This document shows, in pieces, positions 12,801 through 22,965 of a stretch of DNA of 64,000 nucleotides; positions within the stretch are counted from its first letter, which is position 1, and the number at the start of each line of letters is the position of its first letter. A program made the position numbers and the translations under genes. A model generated the notes under the pieces. The model saw only the letters and a list, made by a program, of their open reading frames with translations. It ran no database searches and was not told the origin of the DNA. The stretch comes from Ceraceosorus guamensis (lineage: Eukaryota > Basidiomycota > Exobasidiomycetes > Ceraceosorales > Ceraceosoraceae). The stretch spans positions 70,181-134,180 of the forward strand of contig NW_020290009.1 in the NCBI RefSeq assembly GCF_003144195.1, given 5' to 3'.

Positions 12801-13299
12801 ATCATCTCAAGAGTCGCAAGCTGAGCAGGCGGTGGCAGCACCTCCTCCGCAGAGTGCCATAGAGGCGAAGGCTACGCTTCACGTGCCTGTTCAGAAGCGT
12901 AAAATTTCCTCGGCACGACTCATGGCGCCCCTCTCACCGCCCGACTCCCCCTGGACTTCGCCCGATTCTCGCACTGGGCCGAACAATGGAAGGTGGCAAG
13001 GAGGACCTCAAAGACCTCGCGATTCATTCATCGTGCCCAAGCGGTCTGCAGCTACCTCCGCGAATGCGGCTCTGCCTAGCGACAGACGCGAGCTGCTGGA
13101 AAAGAAGCGCCAAGCTTCGAAGTCTAAGCGCGATGTGATCCCGCCCACGGGTCACCTTGTCGATGTCGCACCAGCTGGTACCGGCGGCCACCACAAAGAC
13201 GCAAGACGCGTCGTCTCTGCCCTTCCGACCAAACAGGCCATGCGCAGTCAGGGCGCGCGCAGAGATCGAGCGGTCAGCGAAAAGGCATTGTTGGCGTAG
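9853..13299 (+). CDS. Large single-pass membrane protein with long disordered cytoplasmic tail, function unknown
   Basis: One exon, 1148 aa. I do not recognise a family. The first about 240 residues are Ser/Thr/Ala-rich, as in heavily O-mannosylated ectodomains. A single membrane span follows at about residues 244-265 (LLITVGALVVFASLLASSAW), then a strongly basic stop-transfer run (CTRKRRKRRDK). The remaining about 870 residues are polar and low in complexity, with many SP/TP/RS sites. A charged helical coiled-coil-like stretch lies near residues 864-920 (EEEKRQVDRRQKLHRKEQRR). There is no obvious N-terminal signal peptide, so the span would act as a type III signal anchor. Ser-rich ectodomain, one span and long tail recall Mid2/Wsc wall-stress sensors, but no Cys-rich WSC domain is present. 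The start is the first ATG of the frame. Confidence 0.8.
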   Translation: MNENAVAGPSRSAVQHGTMVANNRTSGAVASTSSVLPEKARLRPPRKFRPRVDSSRAGGSERYARVGQSHAAARIARIMLTVTQSVSATSTLSHAGHVSSASLKGKARAMDPAPTAQRLLRRQDLPISVDGLDKDKGNRSATPPTQSLEGADPSNVGLLSAGASSVPLISDGTTALSLTASQASSSSFLLPPMSSSSSPSITAATTAAVQSLAPASLIQNAAASTASSDAEGAAPHVSIKHNLPLQLLITVGALVVFASLLASSAWLCRTRLPCTRKRRKRRDKTTWSPAAGSTESFDVKSVDARQWAAKYAQTPMLLKDDVQRFAAAPVVPTDAAVAELQRPAPCAMIATSNQPCDQQSGERGYQLWDAPMPSASRQSPSDIPATWQGMVDGGGGNYAAGAAMTWTPNVSDRANAEDRFADLHSLPPARRPSFIERLLVARPNSAGMPDVLRGDEEQRISNPHQSTTDDLLPSATQLHETFIDPPDKSQRQVQQPPATRSATLLSTVLSTLGVHQNANSKRPQKHASQDLDSDFEGTIGAKDVELPMARRVGKRESRFPCDISSDEDSAATLAIISRARKTLDASGETHSSTPRTPGLAGLGSAWARVAPLAAATKRPSPLGPPCVIPPAISAPSVPAPAARAGAALGGRTITLSELKLLQSQKDLGHVLSPASNNRHKLESTVARWLTVSRYADLVQQTPLATQGALPRMPRRRDSAHSLTQSEGSSMTLASSDQGLSRMPSIVPRFGATTTLESWLEKDPVKGDGSDAGVNELVNILGMYSVGDGASTAGSESLSLADAPPKRPLEASAGGATPMISLPTGDSILPPSYRSFGTPDRLQRGETKSSKGSSRSRTQTWSQSNEALEEEKRQVDRRQKLHRKEQRRSARMQARHLALSQEAEAQQATQAATVEEAQDRRHTILDFAMLTAGQSPRVGVTRSRSLASSVYSNNTAPSEYCNAPILSNPATVNRLSVIKEHKSPSSQESQAEQAVAAPPPQSAIEAKATLHVPVQKRKISSARLMAPLSPPDSPWTSPDSRTGPNNGRWQGGPQRPRDSFIVPKRSAATSANAALPSDRRELLEKKRQASKSKRDVIPPTGHLVDVAPAGTGGHHKDARRVVSALPTKQAMRSQGARRDRAVSEKALLA

Positions 13300-15485
13300 T
13301 ATCCAAAGTCCCCAGATTGTAATTTGCAGTCCAAACAGCTTTCCCGTCATCTGACCGTTCAGGAGCAATCACAATCACAATCAAACACCTCCCTTTTTTG
13401 CCTTCTCGCCATCGACATCTCGTTTCGTTTGGCTTCTGATGTGTGTGCGTACAGACACGAGTATCGCTTGCCAAGCCGCTGCGGTGTACGCGTGCGCGAG
13501 CAAAGTGTGTCGAGGTCCTTACACGATCTGAGGGGCCACTTTGATTATGGGCTGATCCGTGTACGATCGACCGTGCAGAGCTGCTTGTACTCTTGGCGAC
13601 AGAGGAAAGAAATCAAGAGTGGGGTCGCATTATGGCACGAGCAAGAAGGAGGAGCTATAGCTGCACAGCTACACCTATACTCGCACAAGTCTTCTGGCTC
13701 AGTACGGTATGCATTTCCACAGCACAGCTCCGTGCCGAGCCCGATGAGGGACAGGTTCTTGGCGGTTCCTTGCAGCTCAGTAGCGCGCGCGGCGATGGAG
13801 GCAGCTGCTGGCTCGAGCACCCGCGCTGCTTGGATAGCGATGAGCGGCGCCGGCGAAGCTGTGAGTTGCCTGCATGGCGCCAACGAGCCTCCGCATCCCT
13901 TTGCTGCTTTCGAGTCGTGAGTGCTGATGCTTGCATGGGTGGATGGTCAGCCGGCGAAGACGCGTGTCGCGCGGAGGTCCCCGGACGCATACGCGCGGTG
14001 GATCAGATTCTTGATTTGAGCTCGGTCGTCTTGCCCGCTACAAATAGTAGTACTACTACTAGTACAGTACATTGTGATTCAGATCACGATGCTTGGCACG
14101 CCCAGGTGCCCACGGGTCGTCAATCGCCGAGCAAATACTGGGCAGGCATGCAGGAAGAGGAGGACGGGCATGTCCGACTCATTCTCCACGCCCTCTCAGT
14201 CAAGCGTCAAGGGAGGAGATGGTAGCTGCTGCTTAGCCTCGCAGATCCTCCACCATGCTTACTCGTGATTCACGATTCGATCATAGTCAACCGCATGCTT
14301 GGCCATGCCAAGCAGCAGCCCAAGCAGCAGCATCGATAAGCCGCATTGTGGTCAGAAGAGTCACGAGTCGTGAATCACAACCAAGAATTAATCGTGATTT
14401 GATTCGAGAATTGAATCGAAGCAACGAACCCTGCATGGACGGCCGGCCACGCGGACTCCCGACGACTTGTGAAACTCCGCTCGTAATCGTGCGGTCGGCC
14501 GTGCAGTCTCGTGTGGCGGGCCGTGTGCTTGCCTTAATTTGACCTTGCTCTTTCTTGAGCAGCCGGCTTGGACGATGAGGTGGTGCTCTGCTGAAGGAAT
14601 CAGCAGCAGCGGCGTCCACTCACGTTAATTTTTGAATCGGTTGCATATCATAACGTTGCTTCCGGTCTTGCGCGACTGCCGAGCATTCGAGACTTCTTAG
14701 TGTGACTTCTCTGCGCTGTGCATGGGTGCGCCACGGAGCTGTCATGCACGCGCACGAGGTCCATCTATCTCCACCTGCTGCTTTCATGCCGGCCGTCATC
14801 CACCATCGCGACACAACCCGCCAGCAAAGCAATCAATCTGCTGTGCCTTGCTTGGCGTTGATTGAATTAGTCTTGAGTTGCACATTATTCGAATCAACTG
14901 TCACCGCGAGGTGCGATCGCGTACGTGCGGGGTGTCCTGCGTTGAATTAAATCCACCTCACATTTGAGTAAAGCGTCTGCTCGATGTAGAGCGCGGGAAA
15001 TTGCACATGAACATATTCGTGATTTATGATATGCCGATACTCATCATACCAGCTATAGCTGTGAGTGTACAGATATATGTGCTCACACGAGGCAACTGAC
15101 TGGCCCTATATATCTGCTCTCCCCCTCCATCCCTTCGGACCGTCGCCACCCCTTCGTGCGACTCCTTCAGACTCTTGACCACAGTATTTGAGACGCCTGA
15201 GCGTCTTCTCAGACTGGAGCAGCTGAGCGACAACAAAGGCGCCCTCCACCCATACTGTCCTGCAGGCCGACCGACGCCCCGCTGCAGGGCGACACGAAAA
15301 TAGAAAAGGTCTTGCGAACCTAGGCAACCTGCATATTCCACTTCGCCGCACAAGTTTCTGATCCACTGCTCTTCGAGGAACACCAAGGGCAGTGTCGAAA
15401 GTGAACAAGACGCAACGTGCAATACTTGGTTCCCTCGATCATCCTCGTTGGAAGCCAAGAGCGCTTGGCCAAAAGAGCGACTAAT
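13300..15485. other. Intergenic region, 2.2 kb
   Basis: It lies between two plus-strand genes. I see no supported gene. It contains a dense CGTGATT/GAATCACGA word cluster (about 14262-14415) and, at about 14046-14063, a short run of AGT/ACT triplets. The final 350 bases should hold the promoter of the GH5 gene. Confidence 0.6.
14262..14415. repeat. Cluster of CGTGATTCACGATTC-type words
   Basis: Several direct and inverted copies of TCACGATTC, AGTCACGAGTC and AATCGTGATT. Same family as the clusters near 2.4, 23.9, 44.5 and 57.0 kb. Confidence 0.65.
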
Positions 15486-18241
15486 ATGTCAGGACACGAA
15501 TACTCGTCCGTTCCTGGCGGGCAGGCAGCTGCTACAAGTCAAGAAGAAGCTGCAGGGCCATCCACATCCACTACAGGAGCGAATGGCGGCGGATCTGGAG
15601 ACCTGGGTCTGGGCGGCAGTACAGAAGCGGCAGTCGAGGGTCAGTCGTACGAAATTCCTTCCACACTCTCTAATGCCTTCTCCTCCGCATCCATGTATGC
15701 ACCCTTGGAGGGCGGTCAGAGGGGGTCTGGCTCTGGTGCTAGTGCCTTTGGACTGCCTTCCCCTCAAAGGATAGCCATGAGCAGGCCACTGAGTTACGCC
15801 AGCTCTCACATGCTTGGTGGAGGCTCAGACTACGACTCGACGTATCGACTGAATGACCATGGAACATCGGGCAGGGACAGTTCATATGGAGATGCGTTGG
15901 CTATGGGCGGATATGAGAAGGGCTCTTGGACTCCGGACGCCGAGAATGCCACTTCGGCGGCGTACGCTGATGCCGCAACAAAGAGACCTGGGCTTGATCG
16001 GTATGGCAGGGCAGGGGCAGTGTCTCACAAGAAGAGGTGGCTGATGCTTGCTGGGGTAGCTGCAGTGCTGGCTTTGCTCGTCGTTGCAATCGTGGTGCCC
16101 ATCACGCAAATCCTTCTCAAGGACGACAAGGGCTCTGGAAGTCAGTCTGATGAGGCGGGCACCACTCAGACCGATAGCTCAGGTCACGGAACCGGCGGCA
16201 AAGTGCTCACTTCGGGCACGAACGGATCGGTCATTGACCTGGGAAATGGGCAAAGCTTCACGTACATCAATAGTGAGTATCGCTGCGACCCATGTCCGCA
16301 CTGGTTCGCGCTCATCCTTCTCTGGCTCGCCTGTGCAGACTTTGGCGGCAGTTGGCGCTCCGGCATCCTAGATGACGGCGCACAAGCGCAGAGCTACACA
16401 AAGCCCCTCAATCAGCAATGGGATTGGGCAGCAGATCAACAGCTAGGTGTGAACCTCGGTGGTTGGTTGGTGATCGAACCTTTCATCGTGCCTGGCCTTT
16501 TTGAGCCATATGAAAACACCTCCACGCCCGTGGTGGATGAGTGGGGACTAGCTCAGCGATGGCAGAGCGAAGGCAGGCTGGAGCAGAATTACAGGCAGCA
16601 CTATGATACCTTTGTCACTGAAAGGGATTTTGCCGACATTGCAGCGGCAGGACTCAACTGGTGAGTCTTCCGGGCACACTTGCGCAAACGCCATCCACTC
16701 GCTGACACTTGGCCCACTCTCTGGCATAGGGTGCGCTTGCCCGTCGGGTATTGGGCGCTGGATGTTGAGGAGGACGAGCCTTTTTTGGCACACGTGTCGT
16801 GGGAGTACTTCCTCAAGGCGATTCAGTGGGCTCGAAAGTACGGCTTGCGCATCAATCTTGATCTACACTCGGCGCCTGGACAACAGAATGAGTACAATCA
16901 TAGTGGTCGCTTAGGTCGGCCGATGTTCTTGAACAGCCCGCAAGGAATCGTCTATGGTCAGCGAGGCCTGAATGTGCTGCGCCAGATGATCCAATTCATC
17001 AGCCAGGACGAAGTGAAGAACGTCGTTCCGATGCTCAGCGTACTCAATGAGCCTAACCTCAATACTGGGATAGGAAGGGATGGACTCAATTCTTGGCATC
17101 AGGAAGTTTACTCCATGATGCGCAACATCACTGGTACCGGCGCTGGACGGGGTCCCTTCATGGTCATTTCCGACGGGTTTCTCGGCATTGGCCAATCAGT
17201 CGGCTACATGTCTGGAGCTGATCGGATTGGTATCGATGTGCACAAGTACATCGCCTTCACCCCTCCCTTTAGCACCAACAGCGCGAGCGGCGCCCTGGCA
17301 GTCACTGCTTGCAATGGATACCGCGGAGACGTGGAGCAGGGTCTGACTCAGTTTGGTCTGACAATGGTGGGCGAATGGTCGCTGGCATTGAATGGTGAGT
17401 CTCTGATACGGTCGACCTTTCAGAGCGCACAGACTCAAGCAAACGTCCACTTCCTTCGTTCACAGACTGCGGCCTGTTCTTGAATGGTGTCACTGACGGG
17501 GTGCGCTACGACGGAAGCTACAATGCCCGCGGACAGACGGCTACCAGACAGGGAGATTGCCCATACTGGGATGACTGGGAAAACTTTTCCGCGGAGCAAA
17601 AGACGAGCTTAAGGCAGACTGCGCTTGCCCAAATGGACGCCTACCACAACTTTTACTTTTGGACCTGGAAGATTGGAAACAGTTTGAGGACTGGCAAGCC
17701 GGTGAATCCGAATTGGTCGTATCAGCTGGGTTTGCAGAACGGTTGGATGCCCACGGACCCCCGAAGAGAAGCCCAGAATTACTGCCGGTCTTTGCAATCG
17801 ACCTTTCCCTCCATTACCGGCACCGCGTTCACCAGCTGGTCTTCGACTTTCTCCAATTGGATGACTGGCGCCGCGAGCACTTTTAGTCCTCCTACTGCCT
17901 CATACGCCTGGCCACCACAGAGCATAGCATCGAGCGGGACGGTACCTGTACTAGCAGTGTCGACGCTAGCTCAACTTACCCCTACAGGCAGCATTCAGAT
18001 CCCGCCTACGCCGACATTTTCGGCCACGTTCAGAGGAGAAGCGGTACCCACCCTAGGCGCTATTGCCAACCCTTCGTACAGCCCAGGTTTCTACGTACAA
18101 GCTTCTGGCGGGAACGCGCGCAGGGATTTGCTCGGAGCAGAGCCTGTGAGACGAGCTGCTGCTGCACCTGTGCCCACTCCAGCTCCTCTCTTGCCTCGCG
18201 CCTCCAGTGCTCGGTCTCATCCGCGGGACGTGAACCCTTGA
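15486..18241 (+). CDS. Membrane-anchored GH5 exo-beta-1,3-glucanase (glucan 1,3-beta-glucosidase D type)
   Basis: Four exons: 15486-16272, 16339-16660, 16730-17394 and 17466-18241, giving 849 aa. A Gly/Ser-rich cytoplasmic N-terminus precedes one span at about residues 183-208 (LAGVAAVLALLVVAIVVPIT), so it is a type II membrane protein with the enzyme outside the cell. The catalytic domain starts at LGVNLGGWLVIEPFI. The general acid is in SVLNEPN (near residue 476) and the nucleophile Glu in MVGEWSLALN (near 584), both intact; INLDLHSAPGQQNEYNHSG is also typical. The Ser/Thr/Pro-rich C-terminus (about 120 residues) is likely O-glycosylated. Known relatives trim and remodel beta-1,3-glucan in the wall. 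The family is sure, the substrate inferred. Confidence 0.93.
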
Positions 18242-18269
18242 TCCGCAGCTTCAATCGGCCCTCACAATG

Positions 18270-18686
18270 TCACAACACTTTGTTTCTTTGACCCTCTTGG
18301 ACAGTTCTCTCCTTGTATTTCCATTTCGCGAGCATGGCAGCGATTCTTTCTCGCCCGCTACGAATTTCCGCGGCGGCCTCTTCACCCCTTCCCTGTAGAA
18401 CTCTGGACAATTGCTCGATACCGACGTGACTCTTCTCGATCAAACGCTTGTGCGCGTGCGACGCATCGACGTAATCTCCATGCAGACGGATCGGCGATCC
18501 CAAAGTGCAACGCGCGCTGGCCGTTTTTTCTCGGACTGATCAGGACGTCGGCTTTTTGAAGAGATCATCAAAAGATTGAAGTATGATCGCTCCGTATAGC
18601 TGCTAGTTGTACGCTTGCCCGAGGTTTGATTCCTTACGATTCGAACTGAACACTCGCCAGTCTACGCGCCCACGCATCGCGCGCAT
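18270..18686 (-). CDS. Possible small two-exon coiled-coil protein, unrecognised
   Basis: Exons 18686-18638 and 18535-18270 (minus strand) give 104 aa with a GTAAGG donor and a CAG acceptor in phase. The body is charged and helical (YVDASHAHKRLIEKSHVGIE, then RGEEAAAEIRSGRERIAAML) and looks protein-coding, unlike the random frames around it. The second exon has no early Met of its own, which is why a first exon is needed. The stop lies 28 bp beyond the GH5 stop, so the two would share a convergent 3' end. I cannot assign a family. The frame could also be chance. Confidence 0.35.
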
Positions 18687-18855
18687 GCTGTCGTCGACTT
18701 TACGAAGTGGTTGCTTTTCCGCTGAAGATGCAGCTCGTCACGCGTCCCGTTGATCAGCATGCGCGCCACCCACCACTCATGACTAGCAGGATATCATATA
18801 TCTTGCTTGGCTCTTTGATGTACAGTATATATACGTGTAACATTCCATTCCGAAT

Positions 18856-18975
18856 ATCTACGGCCATACCACGGGCACCGTACAGGAACCCGTTTGATCT
18901 CCTAAGTCAAGTGCAGCGAGCAAAGCGAGCTGCACGGGATGATGGGAGTGAGAACCCTATATATATCTGTGACAT
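18856..18975 (+). pseudogene. 5S rRNA-like relic (5' half preserved)
   Basis: It begins ATCTACGGCCATACCAC and continues through CCGTTTGATCTCCTAAGTCA, matching the 5' half and A-box region of 5S rRNA. After about base 18912 the match is lost: the conserved GGTGGGGGACCAC box and the closing stem are missing. It lies 132 bases upstream of a fuller unit in the same orientation. Confidence 0.55.
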
Positions 18976-18987
18976 GAAAAACTTAGT

Positions 18988-19107
18988 ATCTACGGCCACA
19001 CCACAGGAAAAGTGCCTGGTCCCGTCTGATCCCAGAAGCGGAAACCCTGTAGGGTCTGGTCAGTAATGAGGTGGGGGACCACTCGTGAATCCCAGATGCC
19101 GTAGGTC
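18988..19107 (+). rRNA. 5S ribosomal RNA unit (120 nt), possibly a slightly decayed copy
   Basis: It starts ATCTACGGCCACACCACAGG and ends GATGCCGTAGGTC followed by TTTT, so the 5' ATCTACGGC pairs with 3' GCCGTAGGT as the 5S closing stem and a pol III terminator follows. The core boxes TCCCGTCTGATCCC, GGTCTGGTCAGTA and GGTGGGGGACCAC..GTGAATCCC are the 5S hallmarks. The A-box position, normally AAGTTAAGC, reads AAGCGGAAA here, so transcription may be impaired. The length of 120 nt is right for 5S. Single 5S units scattered among protein genes are common in fungi. Confidence 0.72.
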
Positions 19108-19497
19108 TTTTGTCTACGCCAACGCTTTTTGCTCACCCCGTTGTGCTGTTGCGGAGATGGAGTCGAAAGGGTAAACAATGCATCAGTTGTAGCGCATTTC
19201 TGCTCCTTCGCGAGTTCATCATCGCTCATGGCTTTGCCGTCAGCACAAAAGACCTCTGCCAAACGCTGGGATGCGCTAAATCGACGTGTAGGCGAAGCAG
19301 AGAAAAAATGCAGGCTTCGACAAGCCAAAGCAAGCGCTCCGCAGCGGCACAAGGAGAAAGTGTTGACATCGCACATTTCAAGGCCCATCGTCAGGTTCGT
19401 AAAAGAAAAATAATTTGTCGCATTGACCGGGAGTGCGTGCGGGTCAACATCATTAGCACCGTCGTTGCAGCAAGTCGTCGTCTGGATCAGCCAAGCA
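19108..19497. other. Intergenic stretch between the 5S unit and the fusion gene
   Basis: This is 390 bases. It should hold the 3' UTR and polyadenylation region of the minus-strand nuclease/carrier gene. I see no coding or repeat signal. Confidence 0.6.
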
Positions 19498-22400
19498 TCA
19501 GCTGCCGCCAGTTCTGCCCGAGCCGTGATCGTTTTCGGCAATCCTGAGCGCAATGACGGTGAGGATGACGGTGGTGGGAGCGCTAAGTATGACGTAGGCC
19601 ACAAAGATGGTCTTGCTGATGAGCCTCTCGAAACCTCCATTCTTTGAGCTCTGGGTGATTTGTGCTAGCGTGAGAGCTGGTGGACTTCCAATGAGCAAGA
19701 GGGCACAGACAATGAGCACCGGATCATCCGCCACATTTTCCCTCGTGGCGATGCAGTAGTAGGCAAAGATGGGAATGACCACTAGCGGAGTGATGACCAT
19801 CCTAGCCAAGAGCGATACGGCAATGGTGCGCCTCTCCTGAGACGCTTCTCGACGCTCTGCCGCTTCGCGCGCGCCTACTCGAGAAGCGCCGCCGCTCTGT
19901 TGACGCAGCGCTGACCCAGCAGGTCCAGCTGCGTTGCTTCTTGCGTTCGAAGCGGCTTCCGAGCTCGGACGAATGGCCTCCGAGACCGAGGCCGTGCTCG
20001 CTTCGCTAGCCGCGCTGCTCCAGCCGACAGAGTCTCTCCGGACTCCAGCCTCTACGTCCTGACCCTCCTCCAGCAGTTGCGACTGCGAGCCCCAAGGATT
20101 CCGCATCCACGGCAATTTTCTGGTCGAAGATGCGCCCTTTTTCTGGTCGGCTTGGGTACCATCGCCAGCAGGATCACTTTCGGGATTCGGATGACCAACG
20201 AGCGTCGAAGCTTGGCTCAGACCTTCGCCCGACTGAGCGGCATCCGGAGCGGATCTGGAAGAAGTCTGAGCAGCCGGCGCTTCCGCCTTCTTCCCGGGCT
20301 CAGGTGGCACAAAGTAGGCTCCCAAGACGACCATGGTCAGTGGAACACTGACAGAGCCAGCGGTTTGCAGAGCTCCAACCAGCGGTTCGATGCTGCCAAT
20401 CGCAACTTGCAAGGGACGAATCATGGCCACAATGAGACTGATGACGGCGGCCCAGAGCGGCATCGTCATGAAACCCATGAAAGCTCGATAGGGCTTGAGC
20501 ACGTAGCGATGCGCAAAGGATTTGCGTTTGTGCGCGGAACGGCTGCTGGCAGTCCTTGCCCACGCTGGACGACGCGTGGCATCAGAGTGCTGAGAGGCTT
20601 CCTCCCCATCGCTCTCGTCATCGGACCCACGCTCGGAGGAAGGCGCAGTGGGCGTGTTTGGGAAGCTGCGCGTCCAGTGCACAGGGCGCGATCGGGAAGG
20701 TCGCCGCTCGGTCAACGCCGGACCGCCAAGATCCTCATCGCCTTCTGCATCGGCTCGGACGTCGCCGGTAGCTCTGCGGATCTTGATGGACGGAGGTCGC
20801 CTTGGCTCGACGGCACTGTCATCCACATCGATCAGCGTTCCTGTTCTGGCAGATGAGGTAGGCTCGGGATAGTCGGCGTATTGCGCTCCACTTGGTCCGG
20901 CCGTCGCGTCCTTCGAGGGCTCTTCATCCACAGTTGCAAGCAGCTTGGCACCGATGCTCCACCTGGTGAGCATGCCCAGAGTCGAGAACAGCACGAGATA
21001 CGTGAGAGCTCTGCCGAGCATACCGTCTACAGTATCTTCTGGTTCCCCCTCTTCCTCCCAGTGCAGTTGTGGCACAGTCATTACAAGACTTTGCATCAAG
21101 GCTACCGGAAGACTGTTGGAGTTGGGACTCATCGCGCAGGCGATGGCAAAGTTCCTCTGTGCGCGCGTAATGCGGGCTATCCTGGCCAAGACGTACGCCA
21201 CAATAGCGCTGAAGGCGCTCACAACAACAAAGCCTATGGGCACGATTGCCAGCTCGGCAAGTCGTCCAGGGTTGAGCGTGAAGGCCACCTTGCTAAAAAG
21301 CAGAGCGGGCGTAAAGAAAGACACGTTGATCTTGTTCAATTTCGTCTGCGTCGTCTTGTCGATGACCCCTCTTCGAGCCAAGAAGTATCCTACGACGCTG
21401 AGAAGCGCCACTTCGATGATGCTAGAGGCTGTGACCTTGATGAGCGGCCACAAGGCACCGCCTGAGCCTCCAGAACCATCGCCGTCATGCCGGCTCGCGA
21501 CGTCAACGAAAGGGACCTGATCGATCTGAAATGCGGATAAAGGCAATTGCGTGAAGCTGCTGGGAGCGAGGACGGTTGATGCTTTGGCGGCCTGCGCTTC
21601 AGGTAGAAGAACCGTGTTGAGCACAGCGGCAAGCCGTGTTCCTGCCATTGCAAATTGGCGCTGCAGCACGAGGTCTCTGCGTGCGAAGGAGGTGCAGTCA
21701 GCAACAAGGAGCGAAGGCGGCGCAGAGACGAATAGGGCGATGCTCACCTGTCGACCTTGCCAGCATAGTCATCACCATCGAGCTCTGGGCGCTCCTCGCT
21801 GCCTGGGATAGGCACTGGGCTGGCGAAGCCATACTTGCAGACCAGAGGATGAAGAGGTTTGGCCCAAGAGTATGGGCACAAAGGCTGGCTAGAGTCGTCA
21901 GAGTCGTCTCCGGGGGCCAAAGACTGCAAAGACCTTGCTTGGACAGCTACGCTGGCGGGCAGGGGCAACAGTCCTGCCACATTCTTGAATGCTTTGGTGG
22001 TGTGAGGTAAGAGGCCGTCCGAGGAGAGCCATGTATGCGCCGCACCTTGACCCGGTATGTGCTCTGCTCTACTCGATCGACTTGCAGTAGTGGGGCACTG
22101 AGACCATTCTTCCGCGTCTTCCCACCAGGCCTGCTTGCCTCCCTCGAGCGTCTGTCCGAGACCTTCCTGCAAGATCCAGCGTATGTACGCGTCGTACGGT
22201 CTGCGTTGGAGGGCTGACTCGATGCGCGCGGATCGGAGGGGCGAGGTGTGATTGGACAGGGTACGAATCTGACGATTGAGCATCAAGCTGTCCCACACTG
22301 TATGGAGCTTGGCAGCTCGACCTTCAAAGTGCACCCAAATGTCGTTACCTCCTCGAGCTCTTCCCGTCAAATGAAGCGGTTGGTGCATGTCGCCCAAGAG

Positions 22401-22965
22401 ATGAACCACCATCCGCAGAGCCATATCCCTCTCCCACTTCCTTTCCTCTTCCGTCAGACCCGTATGATCTGCAGTGCCCGGAACGAATTCCTTCAGCCTT
22501 CGTGTGTAGTTTGTAGCTGCTGTCAAAACATTGTCGCTGCTCGTCCATCCCCCATCCTCGCCATAGGTGCAATGCGTTGGAGGTACGTCGTTGAGCGGGT
22601 TGACATAATGCAACTTGGAAGCCCAGGGGTATCTGTTGCGCACCGTGTCTGCCCAAGAAGACACAGCTCCCAGGTGACAGCTGCGCGCGGTGCCAAGCAG
22701 AAGGGGAGCCCATTGAGTCGCTTGCATCGCTCTCCGTCCCTGCAGAGTGTACTCACTGTTTGTGCGGTGCGCCCTCTCGGGGCCACTCGCTTCGATACGC
22801 TGACCATTCTGGCAGGATTTCGCAGAGGTAAGATCTGACATCTGGATGGAGCATGCTCTGCGCGATCGTAGCTACGATGGAATGTCCGACCGCGCCCCAC
22901 GCTTCGACGGAAGTCGAAAGCAGGGACACGGTAGCCAGGGCAGCCAGGAGGCTGAAGACTCGCAT
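19498..22965 (-). CDS. S1/P1 nuclease spliced in frame to an auxin-efflux-carrier (PIN-like) membrane domain
   Basis: Exons 22965-22757, 22680-21748 and 21676-19498 give one 1106-aa frame. Residues 1-22 are a signal peptide; cleavage would leave Trp23 of WGAVGH as the mature N-terminus, as zinc ligation in S1/P1 nucleases needs. Other ligands are present: HLGAVSSWAD, LHYVN, VVHLLGDMHQPLH and LHTVWD. The last conserved helix (AMAGTRLAAVLNTVL) lies in exon 3, across a splice that joins cleanly after YAGKVD. The same frame then runs into a Mem_trans carrier: first span near residue 456 (SSIIEVALLSVVGYFLARRG), conserved CAMSPNSNSLPVALMQSL, a long acidic loop, and a C-terminal block (IGSPPALTLAQITQ). 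Relatives of each half are normally separate: a secreted single-strand nuclease/3'-nucleotidase and an ER or plasma-membrane transporter. Alternatively they are two overlapping genes; the only Met before the carrier is inside the nuclease helix. Confidence 0.8.

Noticed and set aside
13593-14225. 210-codon plus-strand frame after the membrane protein gene
   Set aside because: No motifs, Cys/Arg/Ser-biased as in frames read through non-coding GC-rich DNA, and it overlaps other open frames equally well.
18600-18660. tRNA-like TTCGAA and GATTCC motifs
   Set aside because: The B-box-like words are too close to any A-box and no cloverleaf stems could be formed.
21648-21650. Independent start of the PIN-like carrier at the Met of MAGTRLA
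   Set aside because: This Met lies inside the conserved final helix of the nuclease and fits the spliced nuclease frame. Kept only as an alternative in the fusion entry.
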